Assembly (NCBI RefSeq): GCF_023516615.1
Contig: NZ_JAMGBF010000003.1
Location: 1 to 64,000, forward strand
Length of the DNA: 64,000 bases
Reading direction: 5' to 3'
Origin: Streptomyces panaciradicis
GTDB lineage: Bacteria > Actinomycetota > Actinomycetes > Streptomycetales > Streptomycetaceae
Position 1 is the first letter of the stretch. Every line of letters starts with the position of its first letter. The notes beneath the pieces were generated by a model. It ran no database searches, was not told the origin of the DNA, and was given only the letters and a program-made list of their open reading frames with translations. Position numbers and translations under genes: made by a program. Of the stretch, positions 32,167 through 40,958 are shown piece after piece.

Positions 32167-32209
32167 GCGCACAGGGGCGGAGGCCGATCGGTCCTCCGCC
32201 CCTGTGCGC
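32167..32209. terminator. Isolated hairpin between divergent genes
   Basis: GCGCACAGGGGCGGAGG (32167-32183) pairs perfectly over 17 bp with 32193-32209 around the loop CCGATCGGT. Neither flanking gene is transcribed towards it, so it terminates nothing that can be seen now. Confidence 0.75.
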
Positions 32210-32608
32210 CTCGGCCCGTTTGCCGCCTCGAGAGGACGGGCCCGTGACCCATGGGAGTCATGCCGTACAGCGCACGGAACGGCGAATGCGTCACGCCCCC
32301 GGAGTGAAGTCCCGTACCGCGCCGAGCCGGTGCACGCGCCCCGTGTGAAGGGTTCGCACGCGCCGGGGGCATGCGCGCGCTCCCGGCGCACTTGGTTGCG
32401 CAGTCAACTGGAAGCCGCCCCGCTCAGGATGACGGCTCCTGCGCGGTACGGGCCGCCGGTCTTCCAACCCCGCCCTCGACCGGCGGCCCCGGCCTGTCGG
32501 CGCGTACGGCCGGAGCGCGTTCACGAGAATGCAACACCCGTTCCCACTATGCGGACAGTTGACGACGTGACCTCGACAAACGAGACGTCGGGCTGTCAAT
32601 CTCCCGCC

Positions 32609-33493
32609 ATGCATCTTGCCCCTCGCGCACTGCGCCGCGCCGCCGCCGCGGCAACCATCGCCCTTCTGGCCACCGCAGTCGGCTGCGCGCCGCAGCCGGA
32701 GGAGAAGGCGAGCGACAACGCCTCGGGATCGACCGGCAGCACCTGCGCCAAGGGCAAGTTGGCCACCAAGTCCTCCGGCCGGCTGACGATCGCCACCGAC
32801 GAGCCCGCGTACGAGCCCTGGTTCAAGGACGACAAGCCGGCCAACGGCAAGGGCTTCGAGTCGGCGGTCGCCTACGCCGTCGCACAGCAGCTCGGGTACG
32901 GCAAGAGCGCGGTCGTCTGGCAGAGCGTCCCCTTCAACAAGGCGTTCGCGCCCGGCGAGAAGACCTTCGACTTCGACATCAACCAGGTGTCGATCAGCGC
33001 CGAGCGCAAGAAGGCCGTCGACTTCTCGTCCGGCTACTACGACGTGCGCCAGGCCGTCATCGCGCTCAAGGGCAGCAAGGCCGCCAAGGCCACGAGCATC
33101 GCGGACCTGAAGGGCCTCAAGCTGGGCGCGCAGGTCGGCACGACGAGCCTGAACTACATCAGCGACGTGGTGAAGCCCTCGCAGCAGGCGGCCGTGTACT
33201 CCAAGAACGACCAGGCCGTCTCCGCCCTCAAGAATCGCCAGGTCGACGCGATCGTCACCGACCTGCCGACCGCGTTCTACGTCACCGCCGCCCAGGTCAC
33301 CAACGGCGAGATCGTCGGCCAGTTCGAGAACCAGGGCGCCACGCCCGAGCAGTTCGGGCTCGTGCTCGACAAGGGCAGCGCTCTCACCTCGTGCGTGTCG
33401 TCGGCCGTGGACGCCCTGCGCAAGGACGGCACGCTGGCGAAGCTGGAGAAGCAGTGGCTGTCCGACGCTGTCGACGCTCCGGTGCTCAAGTGA
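32609..33493 (+). CDS. ABC importer substrate-binding lipoprotein, polar amino acid type
   Basis: A 294-residue lipoprotein. The signal peptide ends in a lipobox (LLATAVGC, Cys near residue 28). The mature part is a family 3 extracellular solute-binding domain: LTIATDEPAYEPWF, FNKAFAPGEKTFDFDINQVS, ISAERKKAVDFSSGYYD and GLKLGAQVGTTSL are the usual amino acid binding motifs. The start is the ATG at 32609; ribosome site is weak and an ATG about 60 nt upstream cannot be excluded. It overlaps the permease gene as GTGA. Confidence 0.92.
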   Translation: MHLAPRALRRAAAAATIALLATAVGCAPQPEEKASDNASGSTGSTCAKGKLATKSSGRLTIATDEPAYEPWFKDDKPANGKGFESAVAYAVAQQLGYGKSAVVWQSVPFNKAFAPGEKTFDFDINQVSISAERKKAVDFSSGYYDVRQAVIALKGSKAAKATSIADLKGLKLGAQVGTTSLNYISDVVKPSQQAAVYSKNDQAVSALKNRQVDAIVTDLPTAFYVTAAQVTNGEIVGQFENQGATPEQFGLVLDKGSALTSCVSSAVDALRKDGTLAKLEKQWLSDAVDAPVLK

Positions 33494-34407
33494 CGCTCCT
33501 GAAGGACGACTCGGGCCGCGAAGACGCGGACGGCGGGGGCGGCACGCCGGGCGCGGAGGACGCGTACGTCCCCTCGGACCGGCGCCTGGACCGCGAGCGC
33601 CACAAGCGTGCCCGCGCGCGGCGCGCGACCGCCATCGCCGCGGTGTCCACCCTCGTCACGGCCGTCGTGCTGTACGTGGTCGTGGTCAACGCGCCGGGCT
33701 GGCCACGCACCAAGGAGACCTTCTTCGACGCGCACTACGCGCGCGAGGCTCTGCCCAAGGTGCTCGAAGGGCTGTGGCTCAACGTCCGGCTGCTGCTGAT
33801 CTGCGGCGTGCTGGTGCTGGTCCTGGGCATGCTGATCGCCATCGCGCGCACCCTGCCCGGGCCGGTGTTCTTCCCGCTGCGGGCGCTCGCGGCCGCGTAC
33901 ACGGACTTCTTCCGCGGTCTGCCGCTGATCATCAACCTGATGATCGTGATCTTCGGCGTGCCCGCGCTGCGCCTCCAGGGCGTGACCGTCGATCCGGTGC
34001 TGCTCGGAGGTACGGCGCTGACGCTGACGTACTCGGCGTACGTCGCCGAGGTGTTCCGCGCCGGCATCGAGTCCGTGCATCCCTCCCAGCGGGCCGCGGC
34101 CCGCTCACTGGGTCTGACCAACCGGCAGGCGCTGCGCTACGTGGTCCTCCCCCAGGCCGTACGGCGTCAGGTGCCGCCCCTGCTGAACGACCTGGTGTCC
34201 CTGCAGAAGGACACCGGCCTGGTGTCGATCGGCGGCGCGATCGACGCCGTGCGGGCGGCCGACATCATCGCCCAGCGCAGCATGAACTACACGTCGTACA
34301 TCGTCGCGGGCCTGGTCTTCGTGGCGCTGACGATCCCGATGACGCGCTTCACGGACTGGGTGACGGCGCGGATGGACCGGCAGCGCGCCCAAGGAGGAGC
34401 GGTATGA
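33490..34407 (+). CDS. ABC importer permease, polar amino acid type
   Basis: A 305-residue membrane protein of the His/Glu/Gln permease group. After a charged 50-residue cytoplasmic N-terminus there are about five or six membrane helices, with the EAA-loop motif in HPSQRAAARSLGLTNRQA and VVLPQAVRRQVPPLLND. Only one permease gene is present, so it probably works as a homodimer. GTG at 33490 overlaps the binding-protein stop codon, and the end overlaps the ATPase gene as ATGA, so all three are translationally coupled. Confidence 0.92.
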   Translation: MTLLKDDSGREDADGGGGTPGAEDAYVPSDRRLDRERHKRARARRATAIAAVSTLVTAVVLYVVVVNAPGWPRTKETFFDAHYAREALPKVLEGLWLNVRLLLICGVLVLVLGMLIAIARTLPGPVFFPLRALAAAYTDFFRGLPLIINLMIVIFGVPALRLQGVTVDPVLLGGTALTLTYSAYVAEVFRAGIESVHPSQRAAARSLGLTNRQALRYVVLPQAVRRQVPPLLNDLVSLQKDTGLVSIGGAIDAVRAADIIAQRSMNYTSYIVAGLVFVALTIPMTRFTDWVTARMDRQRAQGGAV

Positions 34408-35156
34408 GCGACGCCCCTGTGCTGCGCATGGAGTCCGTGCGCAAGACGTTCGGCGGCTCCGTGGTCCTGCGGGACGTCGACCTCGAGGTCGCCCCGCACA
34501 CGGTGACCGCTCTGATCGGCGCCTCGGGTTCGGGCAAGTCGACCCTGTTGCGCTGCGCGAACCTGCTGGAGGAGATCGACGACGGCGCGATCTGGCTGGA
34601 CGGCGAGGACATCACGGACCCGCGCGTCGACCAGGACGCGGTACGGCGCCGTATCGGCGTGGTCTTCCAGGCGTACAACCTGTTTCCGCACATGACCGTG
34701 CTGGACAACATCACCCTCGCCCCGCGGCGGGTCCACGGCGTGTCCCGGGAGGAGGCCGAGGAGCGCGCCGGAGAGCTGCTGGAGCGGCTCGGGCTCGGCG
34801 AGAAGGCCCACGCCTACCCGGACCGGCTGAGCGGCGGTCAGCAGCAGCGTGTGGCCATCGTGCGCGCTCTGGCCGTACGGCCCCGGCTGCTGCTGCTCGA
34901 CGAGATCACCGCCGCGCTCGACCCGGAGCTCGTCGGCGAGGTGCTCACCGTCGTGCGGGACCTGAAGGACGACGGCATGACCATGGTGCTGGCCACGCAC
35001 GAGATGGGCTTCGCCCGGGACGTCGCCGACCAGGTCTGTTTCCTGGACGGGGGCGTCGTCCTGGAGCGCGGTACGGCCGAGCAGGTCTTCGGCGATCCGC
35101 AGCAGGAACGCACCCGGCGTTTCCTGCGGCGGATCGTCGAGGCGGGACGCCTGTAA
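34404..35156 (+). CDS. ABC importer ATP-binding protein, polar amino acid type
   Basis: A 250-residue GlnQ-like ATPase. Walker A GASGSGKST (residues 37-45), Q-loop VFQAYNLFPHMTVL, signature LSGGQQQRVAI, Walker B LLLLDEITAALD and the switch His in LATHEMGFA are all intact. The Walker B has Ile where the group usually has Pro-Thr-Ser (DEPTSALD reads DEITAALD), a common actinobacterial form. ATG at 34404 is preceded by AAGGAGGAG. It completes the importer operon. Confidence 0.95.
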   Translation: MSDAPVLRMESVRKTFGGSVVLRDVDLEVAPHTVTALIGASGSGKSTLLRCANLLEEIDDGAIWLDGEDITDPRVDQDAVRRRIGVVFQAYNLFPHMTVLDNITLAPRRVHGVSREEAEERAGELLERLGLGEKAHAYPDRLSGGQQQRVAIVRALAVRPRLLLLDEITAALDPELVGEVLTVVRDLKDDGMTMVLATHEMGFARDVADQVCFLDGGVVLERGTAEQVFGDPQQERTRRFLRRIVEAGRL

Positions 35157-35226
35157 GGGGCGTACGGGGCGCCCTTGTTGTGAGCGGGGGTTACGCCGCG
35201 CACGCTGCTCGCGCCGCGGGCGGGGG

Positions 35227-35700
35227 TCAGGCGTCGGCCTGTGCGGGGCCCGCCAGGGCCGCCACCCGCTCCACGCCGAAGACGTATCCCTGCACACCGC
35301 AGCCGGCGATGACGCCGTCGGCGCGCAGCGACACGTAGGAGTGGTGCCGGAAGGACTCCCGCTGGTGGATGTTGGAGATGTGGACCTCCAGCACGGGCAG
35401 TCCGTCGCAGGTGTTGAGGGCGTCCAGGATCGCCACGGACGTGTGCGAGTAGGCGCCGGGGTTGATGACGATCCCGCAGTGGTTCAGCCGTGCCTCGTGG
35501 ATCCAGTCGACCAGTTCGCCCTCGTGGTTGGACTGCCGGAAGTCCACCGTGCCGCCGTGCGCGGCCGCGGCCTTGGCGCACAGGGCCTCGACGTCGGCCA
35601 GGGTGTCCTTGCCGTAGATCTCGGGCTGCCGCTGGCCGAGCAGATTCAGGTTGGGCCCGTTGAGGATCATGATCGGGGCGTTGGCCAGGGTGCGGGGCAC
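35227..35700 (-). CDS. aroQ: 3-Dehydroquinate dehydratase, type II
   Basis: Converts 3-dehydroquinate to 3-dehydroshikimate; type II enzymes serve the shikimate pathway or quinate breakdown. 157 residues, the normal size. Seen: [17 protein letters not shown] (with the catalytic Arg/Tyr lid), [17 protein letters not shown], and [19 protein letters not shown]. The GTG start at 35700 follows GGAGGAACC. It converges with the ABC importer and has no other aro gene beside it. Confidence 0.95.
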   Translation of the reverse strand: MPRTLANAPIMILNGPNLNLLGQRQPEIYGKDTLADVEALCAKAAAAHGGTVDFRQSNHEGELVDWIHEARLNHCGIVINPGAYSHTSVAILDALNTCDGLPVLEVHISNIHQRESFRHHSYVSLRADGVIAGCGVQGYVFGVERVAALAGPAQADA

Positions 35701-35795
35701 GGTTCCTCCGGTCCGGTCGGATAGGGCGATCCACCTGGACCGCCGTTCGCACCCGGTCTATCACGGCCCTCGGGCAGCGGGGCCGCCGGGACGTT

Positions 35796-36896
35796 CTACG
35801 GGTTGATCGCCAGCTCCAAGTAGGCCGCGAACAGCACGAGATGCACGCCGCCCTGCAACGGGGTGGCCCGGCCGGGCACCACCGTGAGGGAGGCCACCAC
35901 CACGGTCAGGGCGAGCAGCACCATGTGGGTGGCGCCGAGTCCGAGGACGAGCGGGCCGGACAGCCACACCGAGGCGAGGGCGACGGCGGGGATGGTCAGG
36001 CCGATGCTCGCCATGGCCGAGCCGAGCGCGAGGTTCAGGCTGGTCTGCACGCGGTCGCGGCGGGCGGAGCGCAGCGCGGCGATGGTCTCGGGCAGCAGCA
36101 CCAGCAGGGCGATGATCACGCCGACGACGGCTTGGGGCAGCCCGGCCGCCTCCACTCCGGACTCGATCGTCGGGGACACGCCCTTGGCCAGGCCGACCAC
36201 GCCGATCAGCGCGAGGCCGAGCAGGCTCAGGCTGATCCAGGCGGTGCGGGCGGTGGGCGCGTCGGCGTGGTCGTCGGCGGTGATCACGTCGCCCTGGCGG
36301 GTGATGGGCAGGAAGTAGTCGCGGTGGCGCACCGTCTGGGTCGCGACGAACAGGCCGTAGAGGATCAGCGAGGAGATCGCGGCGAAGGTGAGCTGGATGG
36401 CGGAGAACTCGGGGCCGGGCTTGCTGGTGGTGAACGTCGGCAGGACCAGGCTGAGCGTGGCCAGGGTGGCGACGGTCGCGAGGGCGGCGCCGGTGCCTTC
36501 GGGGTTGAACACCGCGGTGCCGTGCCGCAGCGAGGCGACGAGCAGGCAGATCCCGACGATGCCGTTGCAGGTGATCATCACGGCCGCGAAGACCGTGTCC
36601 CTGGCCAGGGTCGAGCCCTTGTCGCCGCCGTCCGCCATCAAGGTGACGATGAGGGCGACCTCGATGATCGTGACGGCGACCGCGAGGACGAGGGAGCCGA
36701 AGGGTTCGCCGACCCGGTGGGCGACCACCTCGGCGTGATGGACGGCGGCCAGCACGGCCCCCGCGAGGACCAGCGTCACCAGCGCCACGACCGCGCCGGG
36801 CAGGTCGCGCCCCCAGGTGAAGATCAGCAGGACGACCGCCAGAACCGGCACGAGAGACGTCCACTGCGTGGTGAGCGGTCTGACCCGAGCGATCAT
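35796..36896 (-). CDS. Cation/proton antiporter, ChaA (CaCA superfamily) type
   Basis: A 366-residue membrane protein with about eleven helices. Two related alpha repeats are visible: GEPFGSLVLAVAVTIIEVAL in the first half and LNLALGSAMASIGLTIP preceded by LLPETIAALRSA in the second, each with the acidic residue that carries the ion. This is the ChaA group of calcium (or sodium/potassium)/proton exchangers. The ATG at 36896 follows GAGG and is preferred over 36920. It is followed in the same direction by aroQ and lies next to TerC, so cation or metal handling may be the common theme. Confidence 0.88.
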   Translation of the reverse strand: MIARVRPLTTQWTSLVPVLAVVLLIFTWGRDLPGAVVALVTLVLAGAVLAAVHHAEVVAHRVGEPFGSLVLAVAVTIIEVALIVTLMADGGDKGSTLARDTVFAAVMITCNGIVGICLLVASLRHGTAVFNPEGTGAALATVATLATLSLVLPTFTTSKPGPEFSAIQLTFAAISSLILYGLFVATQTVRHRDYFLPITRQGDVITADDHADAPTARTAWISLSLLGLALIGVVGLAKGVSPTIESGVEAAGLPQAVVGVIIALLVLLPETIAALRSARRDRVQTSLNLALGSAMASIGLTIPAVALASVWLSGPLVLGLGATHMVLLALTVVVASLTVVPGRATPLQGGVHLVLFAAYLELAINP

Positions 36897-37077
36897 GGAG
36901 CGATCCTCGCAGAGGCGCACGGGCCCCGCATTCCGGTGGCAGGGGGCCCGGATCGTGTCATGTGAGCTGTGTCATCTCCTGTACGTCGTAGTCGGTGAAG
37001 GACGAGGCACCGGGAGCGATCTGGCGCGATTCGTTCCGTCCCGCTCCCGGTACTGGTTGTGTCCGCGTCGGTGGTGC

Positions 37078-38079
37078 TCAGACCTGGACGTCGTCCTTCG
37101 GAGCGCCTTCGCTCCCGGCCTGCGCCTCCTCGACCGCCGCCTGCTTCTTCGAGGCCCGCAGGCTGGTGATCGTGGTGACGACGAGGACCGCGCAGATCAC
37201 GCCGAGGGAGACCGGTATGGAGATCTCCGGGACGTGGACGCCGGACTCGTGCAGGGCGTGCAGCACCAGCTTGACGCCGATGAAGCCCAGGATGATCGAC
37301 AGGCCGTAGCTGAGGTGGACCAGCTTCTTGAGCAGGCCGCCGATGAGGAAGTACAGCTGCCTGAGGCCCATCAGGGCGAAGGCGTTGGCGGTGAAGACGA
37401 TGTACGGGTCCTGGGTCAGGCCGAAGATCGCGGGGATGGAGTCGAGGGCGAAGAGGACGTCCGTGGTGCCGATCGCCAGCATCACGACCAGCATCGGGGT
37501 CATGACCCGCTTGCCGTTCTGCTGGATCCACAGCTTGGTGCCGTGGTAGCGGTCGGCGACGCCGAAGCGGCGCTCGGCGGCCTTGAGGAGCTTGTTCTCC
37601 TCGAACTCCTCTTCCTCCTCGTCGGCCCGGGCCTCCTGGATCAGCTTCCAGGCGGTCCAGATGAGGAAGGCGCCGAAGAGGTAGAACACCCAGGAGAAGC
37701 TGGCGAGGATCGCGGCACCCGCGGCGATGAAGATCGCCCGCAGGACCAGGGCTATGAGGACGCCGATCAGCAGCACGCGCTGCTGGTACTGCGAGGGCAC
37801 GGCGAACTTCGCCATGATCAGGACGAAGACGAAGAGGTTGTCGACGCTCAGCGACTTCTCGGTGATGAAGCCCGCGAAGAACTCGCCTGCGGGCTGACCG
37901 CCGGCGAAGACGAGCAGACCGAGCCCGAAGAGCCCGGCGAGGGTGATCCAGACGATCGTCCAGATCCCCGCTTCCTTGATCGACACGTCGTGCGGTTTGC
38001 GGCCGATGAAGAAGTCGACCGCGATCAGGGCGGCTAGGCCCACGATGGTCAGAACCCACAGGTTCACGGAAACATCCAC
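37078..38079 (-). CDS. TerC-family integral membrane protein (Alx/TerC)
   Basis: A 333-residue protein with about nine helices. The TerC signature acidic residues are in ITEKSLSVDNLFVFVLI and GTTDVLFALDSIPAIFGLTQ. Family members are linked to tellurite resistance and, for several, to manganese export. The GTG at 38079 is chosen because the TerC fold begins there (DVSVNLWVLT) and GGAGG precedes it by 4 nt; the longer frame from 38244 would run through the riboswitch. Residues 165-180 contain a DEEEEEFEEN acidic loop. The leader holds a probable yybP-ykoY manganese riboswitch with a ribosome-site-masking hairpin. Confidence 0.93.
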   Translation of the reverse strand: MDVSVNLWVLTIVGLAALIAVDFFIGRKPHDVSIKEAGIWTIVWITLAGLFGLGLLVFAGGQPAGEFFAGFITEKSLSVDNLFVFVLIMAKFAVPSQYQQRVLLIGVLIALVLRAIFIAAGAAILASFSWVFYLFGAFLIWTAWKLIQEARADEEEEEFEENKLLKAAERRFGVADRYHGTKLWIQQNGKRVMTPMLVVMLAIGTTDVLFALDSIPAIFGLTQDPYIVFTANAFALMGLRQLYFLIGGLLKKLVHLSYGLSIILGFIGVKLVLHALHESGVHVPEISIPVSLGVICAVLVVTTITSLRASKKQAAVEEAQAGSEGAPKDDVQV

Positions 38080-38083
38080 TGCG

Positions 38084-38134
38084 CCTCCGGCAGGACGGAA
38101 CGGCCAATTACCAGCGTCGTCGCGCTGCCGGAGG
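38084..38134 (-). promoter_or_regulatory. Ribosome-site-masking hairpin in the terC leader
   Basis: On the minus-strand RNA CCTCCGGCAG (38125-38134) pairs perfectly with CTGCCGGAGG (38084-38093). The second arm contains the GGAGG that precedes the GTG start at 38079. It is the likely expression platform of the riboswitch just upstream. Confidence 0.75.
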
Positions 38135-38145
38135 TCTCTTCCACC

Positions 38146-38227
38146 CACGGTGGGCCGGCGCCCCGGGATCGGATCCGATCCGTATTGACGGGTACGCCGC
38201 AGTCGACAGGGAGTACTCCCCTCCGTG
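38146..38227 (-). ncRNA. yybP-ykoY (manganese) riboswitch aptamer upstream of terC
   Basis: The minus-strand leader holds, in order, CACGG, the loop motif GGGGAGUA (38209-38221 region), a P3-like arm GGCGUACCC, the second loop motif CGUCAAUAC (38182-38190), the small hairpin GGAUC-GGAUCC-GAUCC, the return arm GGGGCGCC, and CCGUG closing with CACGG. The two loop motifs and the hairpin directly after CGUCAAU are the hallmarks of this class, which binds Mn2+ and often controls TerC/Alx and MntP proteins. Read by eye from memory of the class, not by covariance model. Confidence 0.7.
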
Positions 38228-38305
38228 CCGACAACCGTACCCAATCACCAAGGAAAGGTAAAGCGCTTGGCAAAAGAAAGGTCAAACTAGCAGCTCAGAG
38301 CCTCT

Positions 38306-40273
38306 TTACGTGTACTTGGTGCGGGCTGCCGCCACCAGGGTGAGCACCTGCTGGAGGACCTGGCTGCCGGGCGGCACGAGCGCGGGCTCGTAGGTCCAGG
38401 CGTGTCCGACCCACGGGTCGGCGAGGTGGTCGTCGGGCACCGGCGTCAGTCGCAGCAGCGAGCGCCACAAGGGGTCGAGCAACGGCCCGTAGGCGGAGGC
38501 CTCCTCCCGGTCCGCGACCATCATCAGGTGCACGCCGACGGCGGGGCCCTCGTCCGCGAGGTAACGCAGCTGGTTCACGGCCCGGTCGTCGAAGCCGTGC
38601 GGGAAGTCGTTGACGATCAGCAGCTGCTGTGCCGTGTCGAAGCCGGGCGGCAGCGAGTCGGGGGCACCGCCGCGCACCGCCATCTGCACCAGGTCGACGC
38701 GCTCGGTGAGACGGCCGAGGACGTCGGCCACACCGGCGGCGCCCTGCGCGGGCGGAGCCGCGAGCACACCGGTGCGCACCAGCGGTGCGAGGGCCGGCGC
38801 GCCCGAGCCCGCCGGATCGACGATGTGCACGGTGAACTCGCCGGCCGGATGGATGGCCAGCAGACGGGCCGCGAGCGCGACCGCCGTCTCCATGGCGAGG
38901 TTGCCCAGTCCCGTGGCGTCGGCGAACGAGTCGTCGAACAGCTCCGAGCGTCCGCTGTCGATCCACAGGCCGCGCTCCAACGGCAGCCGTACCAGCATCG
39001 GGATGCGCAGCAGCCCGCTCTCGGGCAGATGGAGGTCGCCCACGCGGACGGCCATCGGAATCTCCATCGGCACCCGGTAGCCGTGCCAGACGGGGTTGTC
39101 CCAGCGCGCGTACGCGGGCGGCAGCGCGGGCTCGACGACATCGGCCTCGGCGGCGAGCTGGGCGAGGTCGCGGTCCAGGGCCGCCCGGGCCTGGTCGACG
39201 AGGTGCGCGTGCTTGGCCTGCGCCGCTTCCCGCGCGGCGTCGCCCTGCCCGCCGATCCGGTGGCGCGGGTCGGACAGGGCCTGGTCGAGCTCCTTCTCCA
39301 TCCGGGAGTCGGCGAAGTCGACGGCGCTGCGGTAGGCGGCCGTCGTGCGGGCCAGGTCCTCGAACATGCCCCAGATCTGGTTGTAGAGCCGCTCGTCCAT
39401 GGACCAGCCGGTCGCGTCGCCCGCAACGGGCTGCGTGGGCTGTCCCGGCGCGGCCGGTGGCGCCGTCGGGACGGGCGGGGGCGGAGCGGCGGGCCTGCGT
39501 CCCGGATGGCTGTAGTCGATGGGGCCGGACGCGCTGGGCGCGGACGGCTGGGTGAGCGCCGGGGAGTCCGGGGGTGTGAGGCCCTGCGGCACCGTGGGCT
39601 GCGCGGCGCCGGGCGCGGGCGTGCCCTGCGGGCCGTAGGGCGAGGCGTGCGGTCCCGCGGCCTGGCGCGTACGGTCGCCGTCCGCCGTCCGCTGCGGGGG
39701 TGCCGGGACCGAGCGGGCCAGGCTCCGGGCGACCGCCTCGTCGATGTGGCCGGCGAGGTGGTGGGCCTCGGGAAGGCCCTGGTCGGTGAGGAGTTCGGCG
39801 AGGCCGCCGGCGTACCCCTGTCCGACGGCACGCACCTTCCAGGCGCCCTGCCGGCGGTAGAGCTCCAGGGCCACGACGGCCGACTCGGCGTCCAGACCGG
39901 TGATCGTGTAGGTGGCGACCTCGGTCCCGTCGAGGCCGGTGACGGCGACGAACGGGGCGGCCACGGCGCCGAAGCGGGCCGGGCCCGCGCCGTCCGCCGT
40001 GGGCAGCGCGAGCAGGACGCTGACCCGGTGGACGGTCTCCGGCACGGCGTCCAGGTCCACCGCGAGACGGTGGTCCGCAGCCGCCTGCCGGGAGACCTCA
40101 AGGCCCGGCAGGGTCGGAGCACCCGGGTGGGCCACCCATTCGGTGCTCCGCGCCTTGCCGTTCTCGTCGCCGAGCGTGGCCGAGGCCACGACCGGTGTGC
40201 CGGCCGAGACCCGGATCTCGAGTCGGGCCTGGGAGAGCGGGTGGTTCTGCCCCCGCACCAGCTCGGCCGTCAT
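38306..40273 (-). CDS. TerD-domain protein fused to an FtsK/EccC-like non-motor region
   Basis: A 655-residue protein in three parts. Residues 1-180 are a TerD-type domain (GLEVSRQAAADHRLAVDLDA, YTITGLDAESAVVALELYRR) without the full calcium motif of the next gene. Residues 190-290 are a Pro/Ala-rich linker. Residues 290-655 hold a coiled region and then segments (FTVHIVDPAGSG, LLIVNDFPHGFDD, GPAVGVHLMMVAD) resembling the part of FtsK/SpoIIIE-type ATPases that lies before or between motors; I see no Walker A motif. ATG at 40273 follows GGACGAGG. It lies 49 bp after terD and is probably cotranscribed with it. Confidence 0.8.
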   Translation of the reverse strand: MTAELVRGQNHPLSQARLEIRVSAGTPVVASATLGDENGKARSTEWVAHPGAPTLPGLEVSRQAAADHRLAVDLDAVPETVHRVSVLLALPTADGAGPARFGAVAAPFVAVTGLDGTEVATYTITGLDAESAVVALELYRRQGAWKVRAVGQGYAGGLAELLTDQGLPEAHHLAGHIDEAVARSLARSVPAPPQRTADGDRTRQAAGPHASPYGPQGTPAPGAAQPTVPQGLTPPDSPALTQPSAPSASGPIDYSHPGRRPAAPPPPVPTAPPAAPGQPTQPVAGDATGWSMDERLYNQIWGMFEDLARTTAAYRSAVDFADSRMEKELDQALSDPRHRIGGQGDAAREAAQAKHAHLVDQARAALDRDLAQLAAEADVVEPALPPAYARWDNPVWHGYRVPMEIPMAVRVGDLHLPESGLLRIPMLVRLPLERGLWIDSGRSELFDDSFADATGLGNLAMETAVALAARLLAIHPAGEFTVHIVDPAGSGAPALAPLVRTGVLAAPPAQGAAGVADVLGRLTERVDLVQMAVRGGAPDSLPPGFDTAQQLLIVNDFPHGFDDRAVNQLRYLADEGPAVGVHLMMVADREEASAYGPLLDPLWRSLLRLTPVPDDHLADPWVGHAWTYEPALVPPGSQVLQQVLTLVAAARTKYT

Positions 40274-40322
40274 CGCCCTCGTCCCCCTGTGTCGCCGGTG
40301 TGCCGTGTGTCGTCGGGTGGTC

Positions 40323-40901
40323 CTACAGGACCGGCAGGATCGTCGGCATCAGGTCCTGGAAGGTGCGGCCGTTGGCCGGGGTGCCGATGGCCGTCATCGT
40401 CCAGCCCGCGCCCGAGCGGTGCACCTTCGCCATGATCTGGGCCGTGTAGGCACCGCCGCCCGCGAGCGTGTAGCGGGCCAGTTCCTGGCCGTTGGTCTCG
40501 TCGACGAGGCGGCAGAAGGCGTTCTGCACCTCCTGGAAGGTCTGCCCCGTGAAGGAGTTCACGGTGAAGACGATCTGGTCGATGTGGACCGGGACGCGCG
40601 CGAGGTCGACGAGGATCGCCTCGTCGTCGCCGCCCTGTCCGACACCGCCGACGAGGTTGTCGCCGGTGTGGCGCACCGAGCCGTCGTCGCTGACGAGGTG
40701 GCGGAAGAAGACGACGTCCACGGGCTGCTTGTCGGCGAACAGGACGGCGGAGGCGTCCAGGTCGATCTCCCGCGTACGCGAACCGAACAGGCCGCGCCGG
40801 GGGGCCGCCTGCCAGCCGAGACCCATGCGCACCGCGGTCAGGCTGCCCCCGTCGTTCTTCTGCAGACTGATGGCCTGACCCTTGGTCATGTTGACGGTCA
40901 C
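40323..40901 (-). CDS. TerD-family stress protein, calcium-binding
   Basis: A 192-residue cytoplasmic TerD protein. The calcium-site motifs are intact: IDLDASAVLF, and HTGDNLVGGVGQGGDDEAI. TerD proteins accompany tellurite and general stress resistance and affect development in Streptomyces. GTG at 40901 (an ATG four codons in is the alternative) follows GAGGGG. A damage-type promoter CTGTCGGTG-N8-TAGGGT lies at 40959-40981, one base from the full consensus. It is followed by the TerD fusion gene. Confidence 0.93.
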   Translation of the reverse strand: MTVNMTKGQAISLQKNDGGSLTAVRMGLGWQAAPRRGLFGSRTREIDLDASAVLFADKQPVDVVFFRHLVSDDGSVRHTGDNLVGGVGQGGDDEAILVDLARVPVHIDQIVFTVNSFTGQTFQEVQNAFCRLVDETNGQELARYTLAGGGAYTAQIMAKVHRSGAGWTMTAIGTPANGRTFQDLMPTILPVL

Positions 40902-40958
40902 GCGCTGATTCCCCTCTCGAGCTGTCCCCTGTTGCCGCGGCGTCCGCGGTTGAGCAGA

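Larger units (their letters stand above)
32028..32608. other. Divergent intergenic region, LAL regulator / ABC importer
   Basis: 581 bp with no convincing gene. It contains the ARE-like LAL promoter (32060-32091), an isolated terminator-type hairpin (32167-32209) and about 400 bp of otherwise featureless GC-rich sequence before the importer gene. A possible promoter element TTGACG is seen near 32560, without a clear -10. Confidence 0.5.

Noticed and set aside
38166-38181. Perfect 16-bp palindrome GGATCGGATCCGATCC as a protein operator
   Set aside because: It falls exactly where the riboswitch fold needs a hairpin, so an RNA role explains it better.
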